Part shown: positions 49,800-59,810 of the stretch, in pieces
Position numbering within the stretch: the first letter of the stretch is position 1
Layout: each line of letters begins with the position of its first letter
Source: Mycobacterium kyogaense
GTDB lineage: Bacteria > Actinomycetota > Actinomycetes > Mycobacteriales > Mycobacteriaceae
Reading direction: 5' to 3'
Assembly (NCBI RefSeq): GCF_003254575.1
Contig: NZ_QJUA01000002.1
Coordinates: 124,001 to 188,000 of the forward strand
Length of the DNA stretch: 64,000 bases
Made by a program: the position numbers and the translations under genes
Notes under the pieces: generated by a model
Databases searched by the model: none
Seen by the model: only the letters and a program-made list of their open reading frames with translations
What the model was told of the DNA's origin: nothing

Positions 49800-50684
49800 T
49801 CAGAGGGGACCTGCGACGCACCGGAACCCGATGTGCGTGGTGGCGCTGTCCTGCGACTGCGGGGAGCGCGCCGTCGGCCGGTAGCGATGACAGTACTCCG
49901 GGGCGCACAGGTGGGACCCGCCCTTGAGGGCTTGGTTCACCGCCGGGTCGGGCACAGCATCCGGTCCTGTCGGACCACAACACGACTCCACCCGTCCGCC
50001 GAGCTGGTGGTGTCCGGTGAACCGAGTAGTGGTCCATTCCCAGACGTTGCCGATCATGTCGAGCAATCCGTAGGCGTTGGGTGCGTACGTGCCGACCGGG
50101 GTCGTGCCGATGCGGCCGGTGTGGCGGTACGGGAAGTCGCCCTGCCAGATGTTGGCCATGTGCTCCCCGCCGGGGGCCGCCTCGTCGCCCCAGGGATAGA
50201 CGGTGCTCGCACCGCCGCGGGCGGCGAATTCCCACTCCGCCTCGGTGGGTAGCCGTCGGCCGGCCCAGCGGGCGTAGGCCAGCGCGTCGGCGTAACAGAC
50301 CTGCACCACAGGGTGATCGAGGATGTTCTCGATGGAGCTGCCTGCGCCGTGGGGCTCCCGCCAGTTCGCGCCGGGCACCCACTCCCACCACTGCCGCCAG
50401 TCGCGCAGGTCGACCGGACCGCGCGTGGGCCGGAACACGAGCGCGCCGGGCACGAGATCGGCGGGCGTCGCACCGGGATACAGCGCCGCATCGGGGGCGA
50501 TCTCGGCGACCGTGCGATAGCCGGTGTCGGCGACGAACGCGGCGAACTGGGCGTTGGTGACAGGGTGCCGTTCGATCGCGAACGGGTCGACGGTGACGGT
50601 GTGCGCCGGTGCCTCTTCGGGATAGAACTGCGTCGATCCCATCCGGAATCGTGCGCCGTCGAGCGTGACGAGCTCGGTCAGCAT
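49800..50684 (-). CDS. formylglycine-generating enzyme (SUMF1/FGE)
   Basis: 294 aa. Converts the sulfatase active-site Cys to formylglycine. FGE-sulfatase fold: RFRMGSTQFYPEEAPAHTV, RLPTEAEWEFAARGG, YGLLDMIGNVWEWT, and the copper-binding Cys pair C260/C265 in KGGSHLCAPEYCHRYRPTAR. Located two genes downstream of its probable substrate, the sulfatase; from memory this pairing exists in M. tuberculosis as Rv0711/Rv0712. Confidence 0.94.
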   Translation of the reverse strand: MLTELVTLDGARFRMGSTQFYPEEAPAHTVTVDPFAIERHPVTNAQFAAFVADTGYRTVAEIAPDAALYPGATPADLVPGALVFRPTRGPVDLRDWRQWWEWVPGANWREPHGAGSSIENILDHPVVQVCYADALAYARWAGRRLPTEAEWEFAARGGASTVYPWGDEAAPGGEHMANIWQGDFPYRHTGRIGTTPVGTYAPNAYGLLDMIGNVWEWTTTRFTGHHQLGGRVESCCGPTGPDAVPDPAVNQALKGGSHLCAPEYCHRYRPTARSPQSQDSATTHIGFRCVAGPL

Positions 50685-50689
50685 GGCGT

Positions 50690-51304
50690 TCAGGGTAGGC
50701 CGATCCTCAGTCCCCCGGTCGGCACCGCCGCCGCCGCATCGAAGTCGGGGGTGCCGGTCGGCGCCTCGGCGTACACCGCGATGAGATAGCCCGGCACGTG
50801 CACGATGCGAGCCTCGTAGACCACCTCGTCGAGCTGGCCCATCAGCTTCTGCCCGCTGAACCCGCAGGTTTGCGCGGGCAGGAAGCTCAGCGTGCTCAAC
50901 TCGCTCTCGGCGGTCAGGTCGTCGGCGTATCGGCGAAACGCCTGCGCCGGACCCATCGGTGTCGCCGTGATCGTCACGGTGCCCGACATCCCTCGGCCCT
51001 GCAACGTCATCCCGTCCTGCGCCGGCGTCGTCGTCCACCCGTCAGGCACTCCGACCACGACGGTGGGCGCCTTCGGATCGTCGATGCGCACATCGACCCC
51101 GACACCCGCCGGCGCACAGTCCTCGTCGCTCGTCGCCGCAGGGGTCGGAGCGACACCCGGCACGTCGTCGGTCACCGCCGAAGATGCGGCGGCCGTTGAG
51201 GATTCGGCGAGCCGCATGGTCGGCGAGCCGTCACTGCTGTGGGCACACGACGGGGACAGCAGCGCCGTTCCCGCCACCAGCAGCGCCAGCGCACCGCGTA
51301 CCAC
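50690..51304 (-). CDS. putative lipoprotein of unknown function
   Basis: 204 aa from the GTG at 51304, one base after the sulfatase stop. N-terminal VVRGALALLVAGTALLSPSC gives a hydrophobic h-region and lipobox (LSPSC). The Ser/Thr/Ala linker is followed by a domain with VGVPDGWTTTPAQDGMTLQG and PAQTCGFSGQKLMGQ that resembles LpqN/LpqT-type mycobacterial lipoproteins. The role beside sulfatase and FGE is unknown. Confidence 0.75.
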   Translation of the reverse strand: MVRGALALLVAGTALLSPSCAHSSDGSPTMRLAESSTAAASSAVTDDVPGVAPTPAATSDEDCAPAGVGVDVRIDDPKAPTVVVGVPDGWTTTPAQDGMTLQGRGMSGTVTITATPMGPAQAFRRYADDLTAESELSTLSFLPAQTCGFSGQKLMGQLDEVVYEARIVHVPGYLIAVYAEAPTGTPDFDAAAAVPTGGLRIGLP

Positions 51305-51305
51305 G

Positions 51306-53663
51306 TCAGTCCCTGGCGAAGGCCCGCGCGAAATCGCGCTCGAGATCGGCGTACGGGGCACCGGAGACGTCGATCTTCACCTGGGCGATGGTGCCGCCGG
51401 TGAACGGGAACGGCGCGGCGTACGCGCGCGTCACCGGTGAGCCGTTGTTGGCCCCCACACTCAGACTGGCGGCGGCCAGACCGAAGGTGCCTGGGTGCAC
51501 GCGCATGTCGCGGTAGTCGGCCACCTGGGTGTCGTCGACGTAGAGGGCGCCGTCACCGATCGGGGTGTGGCTGCCTTGCGCGGTCCCGGTCCGCGTGAAC
51601 GCGAAACCCAGCACGTGCTGCCCGGGAGTCAGCGGATCGGATGACGACAGGGTCTGCTCCTGTTCGCCGAGGAAGTTGTAGCAGAAGTGCAGCCGATGCC
51701 CCTGCACGTACATCACGTAACCGCCATGTGCTCCACCGTGTTTGACGACGACACCATCGGCATCGACATCGTCGGTATCGACGGTGACCTCCGCCATCAC
51801 CGCGAACGATCGTCCGCGCAACTCCACGACGGCACCCATCCCGACGTCGGCGGTCCCGGGGTAGTAGACGTAGGAATCCCGTTCACCGGCGATGTACGGC
51901 CGCCACCGCGTCATGGTCTCGAGCATGTTGAGATCGCTGAGCGGCAGCCCGTTGTACTTGGCCGCCTCGGCAAACCACAGATCGACCATCTCCGAGAGCT
52001 TCTCGGGGTGCTCGGCGGCCAGATCCCGACATTGGCTCCGGTCGGCCTCGATGTGGAACAACTCCCAGCGGTCGGCGTCGAAGTGCGACCAGCCCGCGGG
52101 CGACGCGGCGTGCACGGTGTTGGCGAACCAGCCCCTGTGCCAGACGCCACGCGTGCCGAGCATCGTGTAGAACTGCGTTTCCTTACCCGTCGGCGCGTGC
52201 GGATTGTCCAGCGCCACTTTGAAACTCACGCCGTCGAGCGGCTTCTGCGGCACCCCGCGCACGATTGCCGGCGGAGTGATCTCCAGCAGGTCGTACACGG
52301 TGGGCGTGATGTCGGCGACGTTGACGTAGTTGTCCCTCACCTCGCCGTGCGCGGCGATTCCCTTGGGCCAGGACAGGATTGCGGTGTCGGCGATGCCGCC
52401 CTCGTGAGAGGCGTAGCGCTTGTAGAGCTTGTAGGGGGTGTTGAACGCCATCGCCCAGCCGATCGGGTAATGGTTGTAGGTCTCCGGCCCGCCGAGATCG
52501 TCGAAGTGCTTGAGGCTTTCCTCGACCGAATCGATGTACCCGTTGAAGAACTTGACCTCGTTGACCGATCCGTTCGGTCCGCCTTCCCCGCTGGCGCCGT
52601 TGTCGGAGATGACGACGATGATCGTGTTGTCCAGCTGACCCGATTCCTCGAGATAGTCCAGGACGCGGTTGATCTGGTCGTCGGTGTAGGACAGGAAGCC
52701 GGCGAACACCTCGGCCATCCTGCTGAACAACCGCTTCTCGTCGTCGTCGAGGTCGTCCCACGGCCGCACGGTGTCCTGCGCCGGCCACGGCTCACCGTTC
52801 GGACCCGTGACATCCGAATACGGGTTCATCGGGGAGAGTTCGGTGTCGGGTGGTACGATGCCGAGCCTCTTCTGGTTCTCCAGCACGATCTCGCGGTACC
52901 GCTCGTAACCCATGTCGAACACCCCGGCGTAGCGGTCGGCCCACTCGGCGAACACGTGGTGCGGCGCATGCCCGGCGCCCGGGCACAGGTAGGTGAACCA
53001 CGGCTTGTCCGGCGCGATCACCTTGGCGTCCCTGATGAACTCGATCGTCTTGTCGGCCAGATCTTTCGACAGGTGGTAGCCCTCTTCGGGCGTCGCCGGC
53101 GGCGGAACCGGATGGTTGTCGTAGACCAGCTCGGGATACCACTGATCGGTCTCCCCGCCCATGAATCCGTAGAACCGTTCGAAGCCCCGCCCCAGCGGCC
53201 AATGCCGTTTTGTCGACGCGAGATTGGACTCCTCGAGTGGCGTGAGGTGCCACTTGCCCACGCAGTAGGTGTTGTAACCGTTCTCGGCCAGCACCTCCGA
53301 CAGCAGTGCGGTGTCGAACGGAATTCGCCCGTTGCAGTTGGGGAAACCGTCGGTGAACTCCTCGATGGTGGCCATTCCGACCGTCGTCGCATTACGTCCG
53401 GTCAACAGCGAGGCGCGCGTGGGGCTGCACAGCGCGGTGGTGTGGAATTGGGACAGGCGCACACCCCGTTCGGCGATCCGGCTCATCGCAGGCATGTTCA
53501 CCAGCCCACCGAAGCAGTCCCACGTCGCGATACCGGTGTCGTCCCACACCAGATACAGGACATTGGGCGCCTCGGGCTGCGCGACGGGCGCCGCGTACGG
53601 ACCCCAGTCGGGTTCGGAATCCCGGATGTCGAGTTCGATCTTGCCGTTGAAGTCCGAGGTCAT
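51306..53663 (-). CDS. atsA: arylsulfatase (type I, formylglycine-dependent)
   Basis: 785 aa. Hydrolyses sulfate esters. Formylglycine site C79-S-P-T-R in TTALCSPTRASLLTGRN; metal ligands D41/D42 (YLVWDDTGIATWD) and the later VISDNGASGEGGPNGSVNE. The ~200-residue C-terminal extension (TADVGMGAVVELRGRSFAVM onward) is a beta-rich domain. No export signal is apparent. It heads an atsA-lipoprotein-FGE unit with a terminator in front of it. Confidence 0.95.
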   Translation of the reverse strand: MTSDFNGKIELDIRDSEPDWGPYAAPVAQPEAPNVLYLVWDDTGIATWDCFGGLVNMPAMSRIAERGVRLSQFHTTALCSPTRASLLTGRNATTVGMATIEEFTDGFPNCNGRIPFDTALLSEVLAENGYNTYCVGKWHLTPLEESNLASTKRHWPLGRGFERFYGFMGGETDQWYPELVYDNHPVPPPATPEEGYHLSKDLADKTIEFIRDAKVIAPDKPWFTYLCPGAGHAPHHVFAEWADRYAGVFDMGYERYREIVLENQKRLGIVPPDTELSPMNPYSDVTGPNGEPWPAQDTVRPWDDLDDDEKRLFSRMAEVFAGFLSYTDDQINRVLDYLEESGQLDNTIIVVISDNGASGEGGPNGSVNEVKFFNGYIDSVEESLKHFDDLGGPETYNHYPIGWAMAFNTPYKLYKRYASHEGGIADTAILSWPKGIAAHGEVRDNYVNVADITPTVYDLLEITPPAIVRGVPQKPLDGVSFKVALDNPHAPTGKETQFYTMLGTRGVWHRGWFANTVHAASPAGWSHFDADRWELFHIEADRSQCRDLAAEHPEKLSEMVDLWFAEAAKYNGLPLSDLNMLETMTRWRPYIAGERDSYVYYPGTADVGMGAVVELRGRSFAVMAEVTVDTDDVDADGVVVKHGGAHGGYVMYVQGHRLHFCYNFLGEQEQTLSSSDPLTPGQHVLGFAFTRTGTAQGSHTPIGDGALYVDDTQVADYRDMRVHPGTFGLAAASLSVGANNGSPVTRAYAAPFPFTGGTIAQVKIDVSGAPYADLERDFARAFARD

Positions 53664-53702
53664 AGCGCCGGAGAGTACACCCAGCGAACCCCCCTAGCAG
53701 GC

Positions 53703-53738
53703 AGAAACCCCCGCAGCCAATTGGCGTGCGGGGGTTCT
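53703..53738 (-). terminator. intrinsic terminator after rpsQ
   Basis: Inverted repeat AACCCCCGCA / TGCGGGGGTT around a central palindrome GCCAATTGGC. On the minus strand the stem is followed by TTTCT. It lies ~20 nt beyond the rpsQ stop and separates the S10 transcript from the sulfatase unit. Confidence 0.85.
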
Positions 53739-53757
53739 GACAGCTCGTGCCGTGCGG

Positions 53758-54054
53758 CTACTTGGCCCTCTCGAGGACCTCGACCAGGCGCCAGCGCTTG
53801 GTCGCCGACGTCGGCCGGGTCTCCATCAGAGACACGCGGTCGCCGATACCGGCGTCCCCGTTCTCGTCGTGGGCCTTGACCTTCGTCGTGGTCCGGATGA
53901 TCTTGCCGTACAGCGGGTGCATCTTGCGGGACTCGAGCTCGACCACGATGGTCTTCTGCATCTTGTCCGACACGACGTAACCGATGGCGGTCTTGCGGCG
54001 ACCGCGCGACTCCTCGGTCCGCGGGGTGTGCTTGTCACCCTTCGTTTCTGCCAT
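53758..54054 (-). CDS. rpsQ: 30S ribosomal protein S17
   Basis: 98 aa. [40 protein letters not shown] and [20 protein letters not shown]. The N-terminal ~18 residues are a charged extension. It is the last gene of the S10 block and its start overlaps the rpmC stop by one base. Confidence 0.97.
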   Translation of the reverse strand: MAETKGDKHTPRTEESRGRRKTAIGYVVSDKMQKTIVVELESRKMHPLYGKIIRTTTKVKAHDENGDAGIGDRVSLMETRPTSATKRWRLVEVLERAK

Positions 54055-54287
54055 TAGGAATCCTCACCTCCGGGTCCGGCGGCCAGACCCAACTCACGTT
54101 CGCGCAGCACGGTGTACACCCGTGCGATCTCCTGCCGGACGACACGCAGCCGGCGGTTGTTGGCAAGCTGGCCGGTCGCCATCTGGAAGCGCAGGTTGAA
54201 CAGCTCTTCCTTCGACTCGCGGAGCTTGTCGGTCAGTTCGTCGTCGGTGAGCTCACGGAGCTCTCCCGTCGAAACTCCTACTGCCAT
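54054..54287 (-). CDS. rpmC: 50S ribosomal protein L29
   Basis: 77 aa ([20 protein letters not shown]), two-helix protein at the tunnel exit. [20 protein letters not shown] and [20 protein letters not shown] are canonical. The C-terminus [11 protein letters not shown] is an extension. ATG at 54287 overlaps the rplP stop by one base. Confidence 0.97.
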   Translation of the reverse strand: MAVGVSTGELRELTDDELTDKLRESKEELFNLRFQMATGQLANNRRLRVVRQEIARVYTVLRERELGLAAGPGGEDS

Positions 54288-54703
54288 CAGAAGGTCTCCT
54301 CTCTGGTGACGATGCGAGCCTTGATCGGCAGCTTGTGGATGGCGCGGGTCAGAGCATCCCGGGCGATCTTCTCGTCGGGGTAGCTCAGCTCGAACAGCAC
54401 GCGGCCGGGCTTGACGTTGGCCACCCACCACTCCGGCGAACCCTTACCGGAACCCATGCGGGTCTCGGCGGGCTTCTTGGTCAGCGGACGGTCGGGGAAG
54501 ATGTTGATCCACACCTTGCCGCCACGCTTGATGTGCCGGTTGATGGCGATACGAGCGGACTCGATCTGCCGGTTGGTGATGTAGGCGTGCTCCAGAGCCT
54601 GGATGCCGTAGTCACCGAAGCTGACCGTGGTGCCGCCGCTGGCGACGCCGCGCTGCCGCGGGTGGTGCTGCTTGCGGTGCTTGACCTTGCGGGGAATCAG
54701 CAT
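54287..54703 (-). CDS. rplP: 50S ribosomal protein L16
   Basis: 138 aa: [20 protein letters not shown], then [20 protein letters not shown] and [20 protein letters not shown]. Organises the A-site region of the 50S. 2 bp after rpsC. Confidence 0.98.
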   Translation of the reverse strand: MLIPRKVKHRKQHHPRQRGVASGGTTVSFGDYGIQALEHAYITNRQIESARIAINRHIKRGGKVWINIFPDRPLTKKPAETRMGSGKGSPEWWVANVKPGRVLFELSYPDEKIARDALTRAIHKLPIKARIVTREETF

Positions 54704-54705
54704 GA

Positions 54706-55990
<1,285 letters not shown>

Positions 55991-55991
<1 letters not shown>

Positions 55992-56272
55992 TACCGCCTC
56001 TTGGACTTCCGGTCGTCCTTGATGTGACCCTTGAAGGTGCGGGTGGGGGCGAACTCGCCCAGCTTGTGCCCGACCATCGACTCGGTGACGAACACCGGCA
56101 CGTGCTTGCGACCGTCGTGGACGGCGAAGGTGTGGCCGATGAAGTCCGGGATGATGGTGGACCGGCGCGACCAGGTCTTGATGACCTGCTTGGTGTTCTT
56201 CTCGTTCTGCACGTCGACCTTCTTGAGCAGATGGTCGTCGACGAACGGGCCCTTCTTCAGGCTGCGTGGCAT
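55991..56272 (-). CDS. rpsS: 30S ribosomal protein S19
   Basis: 93 aa: [20 protein letters not shown], then [20 protein letters not shown] and [20 protein letters not shown]. Head protein contacting S13. 11 bp after rplB. Confidence 0.98.
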
Positions 56273-56283
56273 CGCTTTACTCC

Positions 56284-57123
56284 CTAGCGCTTATTCTTGC
56301 CGGTGCGCCGGCGACGGACGATGAGCTTGTCGCTCGCCTTGTTCGGCTTGCGGGTGCGGCCCTCGGGCTTACCCCACGGGCTGACCGGGTGGCGGCCGCC
56401 GGAGGTCTTGCCTTCACCACCGCCGTGCGGGTGGTCGACCGGGTTCATCACGACACCACGGACGGTGGGGCGCTTGCCCTTCCACCGCATACGGCCGGCC
56501 TTGCCCCAGTTGATGTTCGCCTGCTCGGCGTTGCCGACCTCGCCGACGGTGGCGCGGCAGCGCACGTCGACGCGGCGGATCTCACCGCTGGGCATACGCA
56601 GCGAGGCGTAGGTGCCTTCCTTACCGAGCAGCTGGATGCTGACACCGGCCGAGCGGGCGAGCTTCGCGCCGCCGCCGGGCCGCAGCTCCACAGCGTGGAT
56701 CACGGTGCCGGCGGGGATGTTGCGCAGCGGCAGGTTGTTGCCCGGCTTGATGTCGGCGTTGGCGCCCGACTCGATGATCGTGCCCTGCTTGAGGCCCTGC
56801 GGCGCGATGATGTAGCGCTTCTCGCCGTCCAGGTAGTGCAGCAGTGCGATGTTCGCGGTGCGGTTCGGGTCGTACTCGATGTGTGCGACCTTGGCGTTGA
56901 CGCCGTCCTTGTCGTGGCGACGGAAGTCGATGACGCGGTAGGCGCGCTTGTGGCCGCCACCCTTGTGCCGGGTGGTGATGCGGCCGTGTGCGTTGCGGCC
57001 GCCCTTGCCGTGCAGCGGACGAACCAGCGACTTCTCCGGATGGTCACGCGTGATCTCGGCGAAATCGGAGACGCTCGAGCCGCGGCGACCCGGAGTCGTC
57101 GGCTTGTACTTACGAATAGCCAT
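56284..57123 (-). CDS. rplB: 50S ribosomal protein L2
   Basis: 279 aa, peptidyl-transferase-centre protein. [40 protein letters not shown], and the conserved [20 protein letters not shown] loop with its essential His. C-terminal basic tail [14 protein letters not shown]. 21 bp after rplW. Confidence 0.98.
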
Positions 57124-57144
57124 CTTGTGTATCTCCCTGCCGGA

Positions 57145-57447
57145 CTAGGCCGGCGCTCCGAACAGATCGATGGATTTGCTGCCCGCGGCGAGCGTCACGA
57201 TCGCGCGCTTGGTGTCCTTGCGCTTGCCGAAACCGGTGCGGGTGCGCTTGCGCTTGCCCTGCCGGTTGGCGGTGTTCACCGAGGCGACCTTGACGTTGAA
57301 GATCTTCTCGACGGCGATCTTGATCTGCGTCTTGTTCGAGTCCGGGTGCACGACGAACGTGTACACGTTGTCCTCGATGAGCCCGTAGGACTTCTCCGAG
57401 ATCACCGGGGCCAGGATGATGTCGCGGGGATCGGTCACGGTAGCCAT
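57145..57447 (-). CDS. rplW: 50S ribosomal protein L23
   Basis: 100 aa: [20 protein letters not shown], then [20 protein letters not shown] and the loop [20 protein letters not shown]. Docking site at the tunnel exit for trigger factor and SRP. One-base overlap with the rplD stop. Confidence 0.98.
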   Translation of the reverse strand: MATVTDPRDIILAPVISEKSYGLIEDNVYTFVVHPDSNKTQIKIAVEKIFNVKVASVNTANRQGKRKRTRTGFGKRKDTKRAIVTLAAGSKSIDLFGAPA

Positions 57448-58103
57448 CAGGCCGACACCTCACTATCCGTCTTCTTGGTTGCGCCTGCGATGTACGCGTT
57501 GAGCGCCTCGACGCTGAAGATCACGTCGTCGGCCTTGAGCACGTCGTAGGTGTTCAGCTGGTCCGGCGAGATCACATGCACGCCAGGCAGATTGCGCACG
57601 CTCAGTGCACTGGTCTCGTCGGTGCGGCCGATCACGACCAGAACCTGCTTGCGATCGGTCAGCGTCGCCAGGAACGACTTCGCGCTCTTGGTCGACGGCG
57701 CCTGGCCCTCGACGATCTCGGTGATCGCGTGGATGCGGTCGTTGCGCGCCCGGTCCGACAGCGCGCTGCGCAGGGCAGCGGCGATCATCTTCTTGGGCGT
57801 GCGCTGGCTGTAGTCGCGCGGCTGCGGGCCGTGCACCACGCCACCACCGGTGAACTGCGGCGCGCGGGTCGAGCCCTGGCGGGCGCGGCCGGTGCCCTTC
57901 TGGCGGTAGGGCTTCTTGCCACCACCGGAGACCTGGCCACGCGTCTTGGTCGCGTGCGTGCCCTGGCGCTTGGCGGCGAGCTGAGCCGTCACCACCTGGT
58001 GCATCAGCGCGATGTTGGGCTCGACGTCGAACAGCTCGGCGGGCAGCTCGATCGAGCCGTCCTTCGTGCCGGCCGGGGTCTGAACATCAATGTTGAGTGT
58101 CAT
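57447..58103 (-). CDS. rplD: 50S ribosomal protein L4
   Basis: 218 aa. The tunnel loop [20 protein letters not shown] and [20 protein letters not shown] are clear. In E. coli L4 also represses the S10 operon. Start overlaps the rplC stop by 4 bp. Confidence 0.98.
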   Translation of the reverse strand: MTLNIDVQTPAGTKDGSIELPAELFDVEPNIALMHQVVTAQLAAKRQGTHATKTRGQVSGGGKKPYRQKGTGRARQGSTRAPQFTGGGVVHGPQPRDYSQRTPKKMIAAALRSALSDRARNDRIHAITEIVEGQAPSTKSAKSFLATLTDRKQVLVVIGRTDETSALSVRNLPGVHVISPDQLNTYDVLKADDVIFSVEALNAYIAGATKKTDSEVSA

Positions 58104-58756
58104 GCCTTCTCGCCTCGCTTGATTGCGCTGCGGACAACGACCAGTCCACCATTACGACCGGGGACGGCGCCTTTGATCAGCAGCACGCCGTTCTCGGCGT
58201 CCACCTTGTGCACCTTCAGGTTCTGCGTGGTCACACGGTCACTGCCCATGCGGCCCGACATGCGCGTGCCCTTGAACACGCGGCCCGGGGTGGCGCAGCC
58301 ACCGATCGAGCCCGGCCGGCGGTGCACTGCCTGCGCACCGTGGCTGGCGCCCTGCCCCTTGAAGCCGTGGCGCTTCATGGTGCCCGCGAAGCCCTTGCCC
58401 TTGCTGGTGCCGGTCACGTCGACGTACGCGCCGTCGGCGAAGATCTCGGCGGTCAGCTCCTGGCCGACCTCGTACTCGGCGGCCGCGGCTTCGTTCTCCA
58501 AGCGCAGCTCGGCGAGATGCCGGCGCGGGTTGATCCCGGCGGCGGCGAACTGACCGGTCACCGGCTTGGTGACCTTGCGGGGGCTGATCTCGCCGTAGGC
58601 GAGCTGCACCGCGCTGTAGCCGTCGCGCTCCGGGGTGCGGATGCGCGTCACGACGTTGGGCCCGGCCTTGACGACCGTCACCGGCACGACCTTGTTGTTC
58701 TCGTCGAACACCTGCGTCATGCCCAGCTTGGTGCCCAAAATGCCTTGTCTAGCCAT
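58100..58756 (-). CDS. rplC: 50S ribosomal protein L3
   Basis: 218 aa: [20 protein letters not shown], then [20 protein letters not shown] and [20 protein letters not shown]. Reaches the peptidyl transferase centre. 14 bp after rpsJ. Confidence 0.98.
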   Translation of the reverse strand: MARQGILGTKLGMTQVFDENNKVVPVTVVKAGPNVVTRIRTPERDGYSAVQLAYGEISPRKVTKPVTGQFAAAGINPRRHLAELRLENEAAAAEYEVGQELTAEIFADGAYVDVTGTSKGKGFAGTMKRHGFKGQGASHGAQAVHRRPGSIGGCATPGRVFKGTRMSGRMGSDRVTTQNLKVHKVDAENGVLLIKGAVPGRNGGLVVVRSAIKRGEKA

Positions 58757-58770
58757 TTTCCTGGGTTCTC

Positions 58771-59076
58771 CTACTGGATGTTGACGTCGACGCTGGCCGG
58801 CAGGTCGATGCGCATCAGCGCGTCGACCGTCTTCGGCGTGGGGTCGAGAATGTCGATCAACCGCTTGTGGGTGCGCATCTCGAAATGTTCCCGCGAGTCC
58901 TTGTACTTGTGCGGGGACCGAATGACGCAGTACACGTTCTTCTCGGTCGGCAGCGGCACCGGGCCGACCACACTCGCTCCCGTCCGGGTGACCGTCTCGA
59001 CGATCTTGCGCGCAGAGGCGTCAATCGCCTCATGGTCGTAGGCCTTGAGCCTGATGCGGATCTTTTGTCCCGCCAC
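58771..59076 (-). CDS. rpsJ: 30S ribosomal protein S10 (NusE)
   Basis: 101 aa: [20 protein letters not shown], then [20 protein letters not shown] and the C-terminal [10 protein letters not shown]. It also acts as NusE in antitermination with NusB. First gene of the S10 operon; ATG follows GTAGGAGAAGC. Confidence 0.98.
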
Positions 59077-59100
59077 GCTTCTCCTACCTCACTACTAACG

Positions 59101-59219
59101 GGCCCTCGAAGGGCCTGGCTGTGCCGCCGCTGTTTACCTGTCTGTGGTTCACCGGCCCCCGCGGTCGGGTGTGTCGCCCGTACACGGATGGGGGACCGGA
59201 CGCGCCCCGCGAGGGGCGC
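59101..59219 (-). promoter_or_regulatory. structured S10 leader (two hairpins)
   Basis: In the untranslated region upstream of rpsJ are two perfect stem-loops: 59101-59115 (GGCCCT-CGA-AGGGCC) and 59202-59219 (GCGCCCC-GCGA-GGGGCGC). They would fall in the 5' UTR of the transcript from the promoter at 59267-59295. An autoregulatory role is inference. Confidence 0.4.
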
Positions 59220-59266
59220 CAGTCGCATGCCAGGGCCAGGCGAACCCGGCTCAAGGCAACCCGAAC

Positions 59267-59295
59267 AGTATGCCTCAGATCGGCGCGTGCTCCAA
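59267..59295 (-). promoter_or_regulatory. candidate S10-operon promoter
   Basis: Minus strand TTGGAG (59290-59295), 17-bp spacer, CATACT (59267-59272). The -35 context is GATTTGGAGC. It predicts a leader of about 185 nt before rpsJ. It lies in the 262-bp gap shared with the divergent hotdog-fold gene, which holds no other gene I can see. Confidence 0.5.
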
Positions 59296-59338
59296 ATCCC
59301 TGGTCAGACCGAACTTACCCGAGAGTAAGGTCGCGGTC

Positions 59339-59809
59339 GTGACGAGTTCTCCGACCTATCGCGCATGGCAGCAGCTCGACCGGGTGCCCGGCGGATCCCG
59401 GCTGTTCTCGCTGGCCGCCATGGCCCGAGTGCCCTACTTCGCCTCCATCCTCCCCCACGTCCGACGGATGGAGCCGGGCGTGGCCGAGGTGTCGGTGCCC
59501 AAGTGGTTCTTCCTCCACAACCACCTGGGAACGGTGCACGCGATCGCGTCGTGCAACGCGGCAGAGGCCGCGATGGGGATGTTGATGGAGGCGACGGTGC
59601 CGACGACGCACCGATGGATCCCGAAGTCGATGACCGTCGCCTATCTGCAGAAGGCGACGACGTCACTGCGCGCGACGGCGCGACTGGATCCGCTGGATTT
59701 CACCCAGATCACCGAGGGTGTCGAGCTCGTGATCCCGGTGAGCGTCGTCGACGACGACGGCGTCGAGGTGGTGCACGCCGACATCACCTGCTGGGTCACT
59801 CCCGCCTGA
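59339..59809 (+). CDS. DUF4442 / hotdog-fold thioesterase-like protein
   Basis: 156 aa, GTG start (VTSSPTYRAWQQLDRVPGGS); an upstream extension of the frame lacks similarity. The segment FLHNHLGTVHAIASCNAAEA places the HN..G..HA..N..E pattern of the PaaI/DUF4442 hotdog fold, followed by PTTHRWIPKSMTVAYLQKAT. Probably an acyl-CoA thioesterase-like or acyl-CoA-binding protein; the substrate is unknown. Convergent with the carboxylesterase, one base apart. Confidence 0.8.
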   Translation: MTSSPTYRAWQQLDRVPGGSRLFSLAAMARVPYFASILPHVRRMEPGVAEVSVPKWFFLHNHLGTVHAIASCNAAEAAMGMLMEATVPTTHRWIPKSMTVAYLQKATTSLRATARLDPLDFTQITEGVELVIPVSVVDDDGVEVVHADITCWVTPA

Positions 59810-59810
59810 G

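Noticed and set aside
51687..53879. Long plus-strand open frame (730 codons) opposite atsA
   Set aside because: Composition-driven shadow of the sulfatase gene; no family similarity or ribosome binding site.
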